The notes under the pieces are model-generated. The model did no database searches. It was given only the letters and a program-made list of their open reading frames with translations, and was not told the origin of the DNA. The position numbers were made by a program, and so were the translations under genes. Shown here piece after piece: positions 43,980 to 54,900 of a stretch of 64,000 bases of DNA; position 1 is the first letter of the stretch, and every line of letters begins with the position of its first letter. The stretch is taken from positions 1,911,403-1,975,402 of the forward strand of contig NZ_CP051185.1 of the NCBI RefSeq assembly GCF_012516315.1, written 5' to 3'. The DNA is from Limnospira fusiformis SAG 85.79. Its GTDB lineage: Bacteria; Cyanobacteriota; Cyanobacteriia; Cyanobacteriales; Microcoleaceae.

Positions 43980-45017
43980 CTAAAGTCCGACAACCCCATG
44001 GTGATGTCGCAACTGTGCGATCGCATTATGCTGCTCAATCCCCATTTGTGCCACATAAGGGGCGAGAAATTCACCCTCGGACATATCCCTGGGATTAGTG
44101 GCTACGGTGGGTTGTTGGTCTGGGTTGTTAGCAAAGCTATTTTCTGCTACCCAGGCTTCAAATTCTTCGGGGGTATGAACTACCATTGCTGTCCGCATGG
44201 CTCCGTGATAACCGCCACAGAGTTCGGCACAAACTACATTATAGGTTCCGACTTGGTTGGCTGTAAACCTCAGTTCGGTTGTGCGTCCGGGGATAGCGTC
44301 TTGTTTAAGGCGGAGTTCAGGAACCCATAAGGCGTGAATCACATCTTGGGCGCTGATGTTTAATTGCACTTCCTGACCAGCGGCTACATGAAGTTCGCCG
44401 GAAATTACCCCTTGATTTTGATAGTTAAAGATCCAGGCATATTGAAGACCATTAACATCAATAGTTATATCGGCAGGTGAGCCTATTCGTGAGGGAGATG
44501 CACCAATCCCTAGGGAGATTTGCTGACCTCCTGGGGTGATATCTTCTGCATCATATAAAGAAGCGGCGATCGCTGCTCCCGACATCTTAGCGTGATCCGC
44601 CATGGAATGGGAACCCGATGCCATAGGGTCTAGTCCCCCCATTTGGTTATATATGTCGAAACTATAAATTCCGATCCCCAAAACGATAACTGCTGGAATT
44701 GCCGTCCACACAATTTCTAGGGGAATATTGCCATGAATAGGGGGGCCGTCGGTATTGTCTCCGGGACGGCGACGGAACCGAATTAAGGAGACGACTAAAG
44801 CCCCCTCAACTAATAGCACCAAACCAAAGGCAATGGTCATCATCAAATCAAAAAGTTGATCGACCTCTGCTGCTTCGGGAGAAGCTGCTACAGGTAATAA
44901 GTCATGGTTCTGACCATACCAGAGGCTAATCAGAGTAATGGCAATCCCGACTAACAAAGTCCAGATTGAGCTAGGAATGTTCACGAAAACCCCCTGCTGT
45001 AAAAGTTCTATCGCCAT
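43980..45017 (-). CDS. ctaC: Cytochrome c oxidase subunit II
   Basis: A 345-residue protein with two N-terminal membrane helices and a cupredoxin-like domain carrying the CuA site: DVIHALWVPEL (His) and CAELCGGYHGAM (two Cys, Glu, His, Met). It accepts electrons from cytochrome c or plastocyanin. A Gly/Met/His-rich insert (MASGSHSMADHAKMSG, ~135-150) is unusual and could bind copper. First gene of the ctaCDE operon, transcribed away from ctaA across a 114-bp gap that must contain both promoters. Confidence 0.95.
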   Translation of the reverse strand: MAIELLQQGVFVNIPSSIWTLLVGIAITLISLWYGQNHDLLPVAASPEAAEVDQLFDLMMTIAFGLVLLVEGALVVSLIRFRRRPGDNTDGPPIHGNIPLEIVWTAIPAVIVLGIGIYSFDIYNQMGGLDPMASGSHSMADHAKMSGAAIAASLYDAEDITPGGQQISLGIGASPSRIGSPADITIDVNGLQYAWIFNYQNQGVISGELHVAAGQEVQLNISAQDVIHALWVPELRLKQDAIPGRTTELRFTANQVGTYNVVCAELCGGYHGAMRTAMVVHTPEEFEAWVAENSFANNPDQQPTVATNPRDMSEGEFLAPYVAQMGIEQHNAIAQLRHHHGVVGL

Positions 45018-45131
45018 CCTATCTTACAGCAATTGACCAAACTGCACAGATGACCCAGGGCGGCGGAGAGTGAAAGTTGCACAGTTGGGGCAGATAAGTC
45101 AAAATTATGCCATTGACTAGGTGTGAGACTC

Positions 45132-46067
45132 ATGACCAATACTGTCTATCAGACTGACCAAATCTCAACCCAACAACTTCCTCAAGAAAAAATTCGCCGC
45201 CTGGTGTGGAAGCTATGTATCGCTACTTGGCTACTGATGGCTGTTGGTAGTGCTACTAGGGTGATGAATGCCGGATTGGCTTGCCCGGATTGGCCTTTGT
45301 GTTATGGTCAACTGGTTCCTACGGCTCAGATGAATTTGCAAGTTTTCTTAGAATGGTTTCACCGACTCGATGCCGGCCTAATTGGTTTGGGTACAACCTA
45401 CTTAGTGGGTTTATCCTGGTGGCATCGACAACATCTTCCGGGCTGGATGCCTTGGGCTTCTACTTTCGCCCTGTTTCTGGTGGTGTTTCAGGGGGTTCTC
45501 GGTGGTTTGACTGTGACTGAACTATTGCGGTTTGATATCGTTACGGCTCATCTGGGAACTGCGTTATTATTTTTCTCGACCCTAATGGCGATCGCTTTTA
45601 CTCTGATGCCTTATCAGGGAACTGGTAATGCTGGATATTTGCCCTGGGTGAGTCTGGCTGCTGCTGTCCTGGTATATCTCCAAAGCCTCTTAGGTGGCTT
45701 GGTCGCTTCTCAGTGGGCTTTGCATCAGTGTTTTGGTGCTTCTCAACTGTGCGGGGTGATGAATGGTCATATCCTGGGAGTAGTCCCGCCTACTTTGATG
45801 ACTCTTTTTGTGGTGACTTTAGCTAGGCGTACTTCTGCCCTTAATCCGATGATACGACGATTGGCATTAGGGGCGGGTCTTTGTGTGATTGCACAAATTT
45901 TGTTAGGTGTGGCAACCTTTAAGCTACATTTACAGGTTGAACCTCTCACGATCGCCCATCAGGGCATGGGAGCTATACTATTAGGCATTTTAGTCGCTCT
46001 CACTGTTTTGGGATGCCGCGATCGCCAAGTGTCTCCCCAGGAAAATCGCCGATTTTTGGGGATATAA
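45132..46067 (+). CDS. ctaA: Heme A synthase (CtaA/Cox15)
   Basis: Oxidises the C8 methyl of heme O to a formyl group, giving heme A for the neighbouring oxidase. The 311-residue protein has eight membrane segments, with the heme-binding histidines in FHRLDAGLIGLG, VTAHLGTALL, QCFGASQLCG-adjacent and IAHQGMGAIL. The ATG at 45132 is used because an upstream GTG at 45123 adds only three residues. Divergent from ctaC and followed by ctaB after 86 bp, consistent with a respiratory-oxidase gene block. Confidence 0.93.
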   Translation: MTNTVYQTDQISTQQLPQEKIRRLVWKLCIATWLLMAVGSATRVMNAGLACPDWPLCYGQLVPTAQMNLQVFLEWFHRLDAGLIGLGTTYLVGLSWWHRQHLPGWMPWASTFALFLVVFQGVLGGLTVTELLRFDIVTAHLGTALLFFSTLMAIAFTLMPYQGTGNAGYLPWVSLAAAVLVYLQSLLGGLVASQWALHQCFGASQLCGVMNGHILGVVPPTLMTLFVVTLARRTSALNPMIRRLALGAGLCVIAQILLGVATFKLHLQVEPLTIAHQGMGAILLGILVALTVLGCRDRQVSPQENRRFLGI

Positions 46068-46153
46068 CTCGATTTAATTGACCAAGGACTAGGGCCATTA
46101 TCCCGGAAATATGGGCTCGGTGTTCTGATTAACTACTCATAACCAATTGATCC

Positions 46154-47128
46154 ATGCAAGAGATTATTCAGACTAACTCATCTCGACACCACAATAACCC
46201 GCTACAAGTGCTGAAAAGCTACTATCAACTTACTAAACCTCGAATTATTTTGTTATTGCTGATTACAACGGCGGCGGGAATGTGGTTGGCTGCAGAAGGG
46301 GAAGTTGATCCTCTGCTGCTGTTGGTGACTATGGTGGGGGGAACCTTAGCTTCTGGGGCTGCTAATACCATTAACTGTCTTTACGACAGTGATATTGACT
46401 ATATTATGGAACGTACCCGCTGGCGGCCTATTCCTTCGGGACGGGTTAAGCCTCGCGATGCCATGATTTTTGCGATCGCTTTAGCGATTGCTTCTTTTAC
46501 CCTCCTAACTGTTTTTGCTAACCTCCTGGCTGCTTTATTGGCTATGTCCGGTATTGTCTTCTATGTGGCAATTTACACCCACTGGCTGAAGCGCCACAGT
46601 ACCCAAAATATTGTCATTGGCGGCGCAGCCGGGGCTATCCCTCCCCTGGTAGGATGGGCAGCAGTTACCGGAGATTTGAGTTGGGCCGCCTGGTTGCTGT
46701 TTGTGATTATCTTTTTATGGACTCCTCCCCATTTTTGGGCCTTGGCTATTATGATCCGCGATGAATACCAGGATGTCGGTGTCCCTATGCTGCCAGTTAT
46801 TGAGGGAGATGAACTCACAGCACAACAAATTTGGATTTATAGTCTGGTTTTGATTCCTACCAGTCTGTTATTGGTTTATCCCCTCCATACCAGTGGCTGG
46901 GTTTATGGGGCGATCGCTTTGGGGTTGGGGGCAGTTTTTCTCCAGAAAGCCTGGGAATTACTCCAAACTCCCCATAACCGTGATGTGGCGCGATCGCTAT
47001 TCAAGTATTCTATTCTGTATCTGATGCTACTCTGTGCGGGTATGGTGGTTGATAGTCTCCCTGCTACCCATGAGATGACTATGGCTGTCGCGCACACTTG
47101 GCAAACTTGGATGGGAGTTAATAGTTGA
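46154..47128 (+). CDS. ctaB: Protoheme IX farnesyltransferase (heme O synthase)
   Basis: Attaches a farnesyl group to protoheme to form heme O, the substrate of CtaA. The 324-residue UbiA-type prenyltransferase has nine membrane segments and the Mg-binding [18 protein letters not shown] motif (~75-93), plus [19 protein letters not shown]. The start is ATG at 46154. It lies downstream of ctaA in the same direction. Confidence 0.95.
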   Translation: MQEIIQTNSSRHHNNPLQVLKSYYQLTKPRIILLLLITTAAGMWLAAEGEVDPLLLLVTMVGGTLASGAANTINCLYDSDIDYIMERTRWRPIPSGRVKPRDAMIFAIALAIASFTLLTVFANLLAALLAMSGIVFYVAIYTHWLKRHSTQNIVIGGAAGAIPPLVGWAAVTGDLSWAAWLLFVIIFLWTPPHFWALAIMIRDEYQDVGVPMLPVIEGDELTAQQIWIYSLVLIPTSLLLVYPLHTSGWVYGAIALGLGAVFLQKAWELLQTPHNRDVARSLFKYSILYLMLLCAGMVVDSLPATHEMTMAVAHTWQTWMGVNS

Positions 47129-47206
47129 CAGTTCACCGTTGACCGTTGACAATTGATTCATTCCCCTATTCCCGACCTGACCGGGGGTAGGGGTTTTTGT
47201 CCTGAT

Positions 47207-48301
47207 ATGAAAGAAATTGATCAAGTCGTCGCCGCCTTGGAGAGTCAAGACTATCGAGAGGCGGCGAAATTACTTAAAAAATTACAAAAGGAATCGCCCC
47301 AAAATCCCTGGGTACAGTTTTATATCGGACGCTGGTATGAGGCGACCGATAAATTAGCGTCCGCTGAAAAGGTTTATCGAAAATTACTGAAAACTACCAC
47401 CAATCCTAAAGTTATTGACCAGGCGCGTCAGGGGGTCAAGCGGTTAGAAGCTATTGAACAACAACGCCGCCAAAATGCGATCGCAGATGCTAAGACTAAT
47501 CCCCGCAATTGTGAACCGGGAGTTTTGATATTAGAACCTATTGCGCCAGAAGATAAGCCAGAGGCTGCCAAAACTTTGGCACGGATTCTCAAAACTGATG
47601 CCTATAGCGCTCGGATGCAGTTACAAAGTAAAGGATGGCGACTTTATAAGACTGGAGAAATGGGAGAGTTGGGGGTGTATGGTCAAGAAATGCGATCGGC
47701 TAATATTCCCGTGTTTTGGGTGTCTTTAACTGACCTGGAAAAATTGCACGTTTTTCGGGTCTGTTATGTGCAATCTCTGTATCCACAATTGGGGGTGGTT
47801 TGTTTGGATGAAAGCGATCGCCTGGGAATGTTAAATTTGAATTGGTCCGAAGTTAGCCACCGTGTCGAAGGTTTATTACCTTTATTTGCCGAAACTATGG
47901 ATTATGATCCTCGCCGCAGTAGAGGCGATCGCTTTCGCCACAAGGAAGTTACCCAGGACTATGCCAAAATCCATGATCTGCATTTACCAGGTCGTCATTC
48001 CATTATCAGGTTTTGTGATGTCACATTAGATTTTCATCAGGGTATTCAGTTGTCAACAGCCGAAAATAAACAAACTTCACGTCTTCAGTGGAATAGTTTA
48101 TTAGATAGGTTTAATCAAAACCTGGACAATATACCAGTCTCGTCAGAATTTACCGCTTTTGCTGAAACCGTCTTGGATTATACACAACTTCTCAGTAGGA
48201 TTAAATCTTATATCGATTTAGAACGACAGTCCGAGACTCCCTGGGACCCAGCCTTTCAGCTTTATAGTGGCTTGCTTTTTCTTAAATGGTCTCAGCATTA
48301 G
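47207..48301 (+). CDS. TPR-containing cyanobacterial protein
   Basis: A 364-residue protein. Residues 1-80 are TPR-like (LKKLQKESPQNPWVQFYIGR, LASAEKVYRKLLK). The rest (~95-364) is a conserved domain with VLILEPIAPEDKPEAAKTLA and GRHSIIRFCDVTLDFHQG, for which I know no function. The ATG at 47207 (MKEIDQVVAALES) is chosen; the longer frame from 47153 begins with proline/glycine-rich sequence. Its 3' end overlaps the opposite-strand diguanylate cyclase gene by 20 bp. Confidence 0.75.
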   Translation: MKEIDQVVAALESQDYREAAKLLKKLQKESPQNPWVQFYIGRWYEATDKLASAEKVYRKLLKTTTNPKVIDQARQGVKRLEAIEQQRRQNAIADAKTNPRNCEPGVLILEPIAPEDKPEAAKTLARILKTDAYSARMQLQSKGWRLYKTGEMGELGVYGQEMRSANIPVFWVSLTDLEKLHVFRVCYVQSLYPQLGVVCLDESDRLGMLNLNWSEVSHRVEGLLPLFAETMDYDPRRSRGDRFRHKEVTQDYAKIHDLHLPGRHSIIRFCDVTLDFHQGIQLSTAENKQTSRLQWNSLLDRFNQNLDNIPVSSEFTAFAETVLDYTQLLSRIKSYIDLERQSETPWDPAFQLYSGLLFLKWSQH

Positions 48302-50240
48302 CAATTATGCAATTACGGCCTTTACTTTTCGCTTCATAAAGCGCAGCATCAGCTAGTTTAATTAATGATTCTGGACTGCGATCGTGATTGGGGACTTGAC
48401 AAGCAACCCCCAACGAGAGAGTCACATAGCCGGAAACCTCCGATTTCTGATGTTCAATTTCTAGGGCTCTGATCTGATGTTGAATTTTATCAGCTACCTG
48501 TAATGCTCCCTTAATCCCAGTATTAGGTAATACTATCACAAATTCTTCCCCGCCATAGCGACTAGCAAGATCCGTAGAACGTTGGGCACAATTTTCTAAG
48601 ATTTTCGCAATTTGTTTAAGGCATTCATCCCCCATCTGGTGGCCGTAGGTGTCATTATAGGCTTTAAAAAAGTCTACATCACACATAATCACAGATATGG
48701 GTGCAGTTTCCCTTAATAACCTTTGCCATTCCCTTTTTAAGTGCAGATCGAACTGTCGCCGATTCGCCACTCCGGTTAATCCGTCTAGGCTGGCTAGGCG
48801 TTCCAATTCTTGATTAACTGTTTGCAATTTCGCGTGTAATTCTCCCTGTTGAATAGCTACAGCAATGGGAGTAGCAATAGACCGCAACGCTTCGATTTCC
48901 TCCGGTTGCCAACCTCGGGTATTATCGCACTGATGAATGACCAGTAAACCCCATAAACAATTGGGGGATTCAGTTGGCTGTGACCGCAAATCTGGGTGGC
49001 GATGAATAATCGGTAAAATGAGCTTAGACTTCACTTGTAACCCATCTAATTTATTCCGTAAATTGATGGGAATATTGGCTTTATCAACATTAGATATAGA
49101 CCAAATTTTTAGATAATTAGCAGCAGCCATCTCCGTGATAACTTCCGATAAACCAGAGTAGTTAATTGTCGTTCCTAACAAAGGTTGCCAAGGGGGGGAT
49201 ACTGACTCCATAACTACCCGATAATTGCCATCATTTTCTAGGCGATAAATTAAAGCGCGATCGCTCACAAGAAATTCCCGAATTTGATTAACAGTACATT
49301 CTAAAACTTGTTCTAAATCTATACATTCATGAAGGCTTTGGACAATTGCCCTTAACATTCTTTCCCGTTCCGCATGACTCCATAGTTCTTGTTCTGCTTC
49401 CTGACGTTCCGTGATATCTGTGGAAACTACCAATAAATATGGGGTTTGACCATCATTACCAATTAACGGTATTTTGTTGGTCTGAAACCAACGAACTTCT
49501 CCATTATTTAACCTGACGGGTTCCGCGGCAATTAGTCGCGGTTTACCAGAAGTCATAATTTCGCGATCGCTTGCCAAAATATAATCATTGTTATACTGCT
49601 TATGATTCAAGTCTGAATGGGTTTTGCCCATCATATTATCTACAGTAGTTTCATATAAATTCGCCGTGGCACGATTAGCCAAAGTAAACCTTCCATCCCA
49701 ATCTTTAATAAAAATCAGATTGGGATTAGCATCAATTACCATCCTTAGTAAAGCCCTTTGTTTTTCTAAAGCTAACTTCGCTATTTCCGATTTATGACTT
49801 TCAAAATTTAAACCTAAATCCTGTTCTTTGATTTGGTGTTTCTGACGCTGTAGAGTAATTTGATATCCTATGCGTTTCAGCATTTCTTGTTCATGGAAAG
49901 GTTGGGTGAGATAATCCGCCGCACCCACATCAAAAACCGTATGCTTATTCAACAAATCACCCCTGCTTTCCATGATAATAACTGGTATTTTTTGAAATTT
50001 TGCTTTCGATTTTAGCCAATTACATAACTCATAGCTATCTCCATCATGTAATTTACTGTCTAACAGAATTAAATTTAATGGCCATGATTGAATGGCATTA
50101 TAAGCTGGTTTTAATCCTATAACCAGATGAACTTCATATCCATTATTTTGCAAGATACTTTGTGGTAAACTATGATTATCATTTCCCACATTTCCGGCAA
50201 TCCATAGGATTTTACTTCGGTCTTCCATTAACTGATTCAT
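48282..50240 (-). CDS. Diguanylate cyclase: degenerate receiver-PAS-GAF-GGDEF
   Basis: Makes cyclic di-GMP. Residues ~10-125 are a receiver-like domain with the phosphoacceptor-type Asp in LILLDSKLHDGD, but the N-terminal acidic pair (ILWIAGNVGND) and the conserved Lys (TQPF in place of KPF) are missing, so phosphorylation is doubtful. A PAS domain (~165-280) with ITERQEAEQ linker, a GAF domain (~295-455; CLWGLLVIHQC) and a GGDEF domain (~475-645) follow. The active site is RYGGEEF and the inhibitory I-site RSTD is present five residues before it. The enzyme therefore looks active and subject to product inhibition. Confidence 0.9.
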   Translation of the reverse strand: MNQLMEDRSKILWIAGNVGNDNHSLPQSILQNNGYEVHLVIGLKPAYNAIQSWPLNLILLDSKLHDGDSYELCNWLKSKAKFQKIPVIIMESRGDLLNKHTVFDVGAADYLTQPFHEQEMLKRIGYQITLQRQKHQIKEQDLGLNFESHKSEIAKLALEKQRALLRMVIDANPNLIFIKDWDGRFTLANRATANLYETTVDNMMGKTHSDLNHKQYNNDYILASDREIMTSGKPRLIAAEPVRLNNGEVRWFQTNKIPLIGNDGQTPYLLVVSTDITERQEAEQELWSHAERERMLRAIVQSLHECIDLEQVLECTVNQIREFLVSDRALIYRLENDGNYRVVMESVSPPWQPLLGTTINYSGLSEVITEMAAANYLKIWSISNVDKANIPINLRNKLDGLQVKSKLILPIIHRHPDLRSQPTESPNCLWGLLVIHQCDNTRGWQPEEIEALRSIATPIAVAIQQGELHAKLQTVNQELERLASLDGLTGVANRRQFDLHLKREWQRLLRETAPISVIMCDVDFFKAYNDTYGHQMGDECLKQIAKILENCAQRSTDLASRYGGEEFVIVLPNTGIKGALQVADKIQHQIRALEIEHQKSEVSGYVTLSLGVACQVPNHDRSPESLIKLADAALYEAKSKGRNCIIANAETI

Positions 50241-50770
50241 AAGTCACCCTACTCAAAATCTAATAATTAGCCAAAATCCAGATTTTGAGTATCGCGGAAA
50301 AACTTAAATGGCGATGTCTATCAACCCAGATTTTTGGTCAAATTGTTGGCAGTTTACTCAACACAAAAGAAATGGGTTTCAAACAAACACCTTTGGCTTT
50401 TGATAAATTTGACAATCCATAATATATATAGTATTCCCAAAATCGATAGCATTATTACAGTGTCACATCCCAGAATTTGAAAAATAGATAAGTAAGTAAG
50501 ACAGAGAGGACGGCTAGATACAGATATTGATCGAAAAAGCTGTCAGAGATTCGGCCCACTTGCGGCACATTCCTTGTAGCGCTATCAAGTATTAGGCAAT
50601 TTTTATTAGCAAAAAATGTTAGAAAAAGCCAATTTCTTAATAAACATTTGAGATTGTTTGTGGTGGCTATTAAACCGAAGTCATTTAACATTTCAATACT
50701 GGCATAGGCTGTGTGGGGCTGTCAATAGGGTAGTTGCAATCACCCAATGGTCTTAACAAAATGCAACTAT
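50241..50770. other. 530-bp gap between signalling genes; inverted repeat and a doubtful small ORF
   Basis: An inverted repeat with 10-base arms CTCAAAATCT/AGATTTTGAG lies at 50252-50289, upstream of the cyclase gene; it may be an operator or a hairpin. On the minus strand a short frame ending at 50455 encodes FFDQYLYLAVLSVLLTYLFF, a possible membrane segment, but without a convincing start it may be a remnant. I see nothing else. Confidence 0.35.
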
Positions 50771-51907
50771 TTATTTAAATTTGGGGAAAGTAAAGTAAAA
50801 CTGTGTGCCGACTCCGGGGTTGGACTCTAGCCAAATTTTGCCCCCATAGCTTTCAATGATTTTTTTACAAATGGATAAACCGATACCTGTACCGGGATAC
50901 TTTTTGAATGTATGTAGACGGGTAAAGATTTTAAAGATATTCTCAAAATCTTTCGATTCAATACCAATACCATTATCAGCACAACAAAATATCCAGTTAG
51001 TGTCAGTTTCTTGACAGGAGATATTGATTGATGGTGCTAAATCATCAGAACGATATTTAATGGCATTACTAATGAGATTTTGGAATACTTCTGTTAGATG
51101 AATATGATTAGCTTTTATTTTGGGAAAATTATCATATTGAATAGTCGCATTGTTTTTATCGATTTCCAATCTTAAATCTATCAGTATCTGGGCTAATAAT
51201 TGGTTGCAATCAATTAATTCTAAATTAGGAGAATGTGTATCACAACCACAATAAATCAATAAATCTTGAATCATCGTTTGCATCCGAATTGACGCATTAA
51301 TAATATGATTAACATATTCTCTAGGTTTTTCTCTCAATTCATCATGACATTCAATCTGGAGTAATTGAGCAAAAGCCTTTAAGCTAGTCAGAGGTTGCTG
51401 TAGGTCATGGGATACCACAGAAGCAAATTGTTCAAGTTCCTGATTAGATCTGAGTAGTTGTTGATTTAGTTGTTCTAGGCGTGCATTTTGTTCGGCTAGT
51501 TGTCGCTTTTGGCGCACAATAGTAAGTTGATTTTCAACCCTAGCCAAAATTTCCAGTAATTCAAAAGGCTTAGAAATATAATCAACCCCTCCCACATTAA
51601 AGCCTTTCACCTTTTCTGATACATCTTTAAGCGCACTTAAAAAAATGATAGGAATATCCTGAGTTTCGGGTTGTTCTTTAAGGATTTTACAAACCTCATA
51701 GCCGTTTAAATTAGGCATCATGATATCCAGTAAAATCAAATCTGGGGGGTCAAATAAAGCTACATTTATGGCTTGTTTACCGTTAATAACCCGCCGAACA
51801 TCATAACCATTTTCAGTTAACATGGTAAATAAAAACTGTAAATTTTCGGGTTTATCATCGACAATTAAAATATCTCCTTTATTTTGATTAACTGCTACAT
51901 TATTCAT
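50771..51907 (-). CDS. Receiver-histidine kinase hybrid
   Basis: A 378-residue protein: a complete receiver domain (~12-130; DD in [10 protein letters not shown], phospho-Asp in [15 protein letters not shown], Lys in YISKPFE), a coiled linker, a dimerisation domain with H-box [13 protein letters not shown] (~165) and an ATPase domain with [18 protein letters not shown] and GTGIGLSI. All catalytic residues are present. Receiver-before-kinase order suits relay from another kinase. Its start overlaps the end of the 1338-residue hybrid kinase gene by 8 bp, so the two are translated together and probably work in one phosphorelay. Confidence 0.92.
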   Translation of the reverse strand: MNNVAVNQNKGDILIVDDKPENLQFLFTMLTENGYDVRRVINGKQAINVALFDPPDLILLDIMMPNLNGYEVCKILKEQPETQDIPIIFLSALKDVSEKVKGFNVGGVDYISKPFELLEILARVENQLTIVRQKRQLAEQNARLEQLNQQLLRSNQELEQFASVVSHDLQQPLTSLKAFAQLLQIECHDELREKPREYVNHIINASIRMQTMIQDLLIYCGCDTHSPNLELIDCNQLLAQILIDLRLEIDKNNATIQYDNFPKIKANHIHLTEVFQNLISNAIKYRSDDLAPSINISCQETDTNWIFCCADNGIGIESKDFENIFKIFTRLHTFKKYPGTGIGLSICKKIIESYGGKIWLESNPGVGTQFYFTFPKFK

Positions 51908-54900
51908 GGGTATATGGCTCCATTAAATCAATAATTTGGTCAAAGTAAAGATGATTAACATACCAAGTTAAAGCTTGAATAATTACCGTATTATCTGGAG
52001 GAATTTCAGCAATTAAATCCCTAAGTTGAGACTCCCTAGCTGCCATAGCTGCTCGATAGAACTGTTGAATCCATTGATGGTCTAAAATAGCAATATCCTT
52101 TGTAGTTAAGCGAGGAGGCCCTAACTGAGTTGAGGAACGAGAGTTAGAGATAGATTTTGCATAAATATAGTTTACCCCAAGATTGACACTAATGCAATCA
52201 AGAAGGGTTTTAATATTAAAAGGTTTATGAATTAAGTCATTACAGCCTGTCGCCAGAATTGACGATCGCTCTGACTCAAAAGCATGAGCGGTAATGGCAA
52301 TAATGATGGTAGACTGACCCTGTGGAGTTTGTCTAATCTGTTGGGTAGCTTGATAACCGTCCATCACTGGCATTCTCATATCCATTAAAATTAGGTGTGG
52401 ATGCCACAGTTGCCATAAATCCAAAGCCTGTTGACCATTTTCTGCTTCTTGTATTTGAAAACCCAAGGGAGTTAAAATATTAACTAATAGTTGGCGATGG
52501 TTAAAATTATCTTCTACCAATAAAATCCGATAATTTGGTTGATTAGGAGCGAGATTAATGCAGCTAATATCATCGATAGTTAATTCTTCTTCTGGGAGAT
52601 ATTCGAGGTCAATATTTTCGGAGTTAATCACTTCAACGGGGAGATTAAACATAAATTTTGCCCCACCATCTACCACACTAACAATGGTAATTTTGCCCCC
52701 CATTAAATTAACATATTGCTGAGAAATTGCTAAACCCAGACCAGTACCTTGTTGATGTCTGCGACCCACATCGGTTTGTACAAATGGTTGAAATAAGCGT
52801 TCTTGTTCGTCGGGAGTAATACCAGGTCCGGTATCTTCTACCTCAAAATAAAGTTGGCTAACAGAGCTAACAAATGATCCGCGCAGGGTGACATAACCAG
52901 CATCGGTAAACTTGATAGCATTATCTAGTAAATTGACCAAAACTTGCCGAAGTTTTGATTCATCAGTTTTGACATAATCCGGAATATCTTGATCTAACTG
53001 TATATCCAGAACTAAATTCTTAGAACTTGCCTTAATTTGGAGCATGGTATTAATCCGTTCTAGCAAAGTTCTCAGGTTAAAATTGGTGGGATTTAAGGTT
53101 ACTGTTCCCGCTTCTATTTTGGATAAATCCAGGACTTCATTAATTAGGGATAATAGATATTTTCCTGATTGTTGGATAATTTGTAGATAGTCTTGTTGTT
53201 GGGAAGTTAGACCGGAATTTTGCCCTAAAAGTTGGGTAAAACCCAGAATAGCATTGAGAGGAGTACGCAGTTCATGGCTCATATTAGCTAAAAATTCGCT
53301 TTTGGCGTGGTTGGCGGTGTCGGCGGCTTCTTTGGCTTGTTGAAGTTGGGTAAATAATTCGGCTTGGTAGATAGCAACTCCTAACTGTCGAGCAATTTGG
53401 GTTAGCAATTTTACTTCATGGTGGAGCCATTTACGGGGTTCTTTTTGGTAGGTGGCTAAGATACCCCACAGGGTTTCGCCTACATAAACAGGAACTCCTA
53501 AATATGCTTGAATATTTAGACTCTTTAATAATTTAATCTGACTAGCAGAAATGCCACTATCTTGGTGACTGTCAGCCATGATAACTTGACCCGCTCTCAG
53601 ATGCTTGACTACCAGTTTAATATGGGGAGTTTCTTGGTTCTTTTTCGCGGATATAATTCGCAAATCTGGTAATAATAAATGGTGGTAGTAATTGTCAGGG
53701 TTATTGAATTGATGAATCACGACGCTATCACATTGTAAAATTTGTTGTACATCTTTGGTAGTATTGTCAAAAATCCGATCTAGTTCTAAGGTTTGACTAA
53801 TCTGTTGAATGAGTTGGGTAATTGCCATTTCCCTGACTAGGCTTTCTCGCAAGGCTTCCTCGGCTTGAGTTCGGTCATTTAATTCTACTTGTAACTGATG
53901 ATAAAGTTCGGCTTGGTAAATAGCGATCGCCAATTGGGTTGCCAATTGTTTAAGAAGCTGAATTTCCCAATTTGCCCAGTTTCGCAGACGTGCTACATGA
54001 TGGACAATTAACAGACCCCATAAATTATCTCCCTGATAAATTGGTACAGAAATCCGAGATTTTGCTTGCAGATTAAAGGAATAATGCTGCGGATAAAAGG
54101 CTCTAAGATTAGCATCATCATCATAGATAATTAATGGTTCTTTTTGGCTATCTTGTTGACCATGATTATACAAATAATCCTGATATTTACAGCCCCGAAT
54201 TGTCTCAATTCCTGGCACAATTGATTCATGGGTAACAGTGGCTAAGTTTTGGTCATGACAGCGGAGAATCAACACCCGATCTAAGTTAAGTAAGTGACGC
54301 AACTCATTAACTGTATTTTGCAGAATATCATCAAGATTGAGAGATTGACTAATATGGAGGGTTAGTTGATAAAGAAGATGCTCTCTTTCCGCCTGTTGGC
54401 GTAGGTGTTCTTCGGTTTTTTTCCGGTTAGTAATATCTTCAGCAATGCGAGCAACTCTAACCACATCACCGCGCTCATTCTTAATAGGGAAAGCCCGATC
54501 GCAAATCCACAAAACATCACCATTAGGTCTAAATATGCGATATTCTATAAAGCTAGATTGAGCATATTCTTGGTCGGAAAAATTGACGATTACCGACTGT
54601 AAATCATCAGGATGTACTGCTTCTAACCAGGAGCCAGGATCATCATAAACACTCTGACAACTACGACCCCAAATTTTTTCGTAGGCTGGACTGATATAAA
54701 ACAACTTGTCTCCCCTAGGACTGGTCAGCCAGAAAACATCTTGAATATGATTAACTACTTGGCTAAATCTCTCTTCACTTTCCTGTAGAGCTTCTTGGGT
54801 TTTACATCGCTCTGTAATATCCCGAAAACAAACTACATAAAACGGTCGTTGTAACCACTCAGTTTCAGCCACAGTCATTTCTACCATGACCAGTCCCCGT

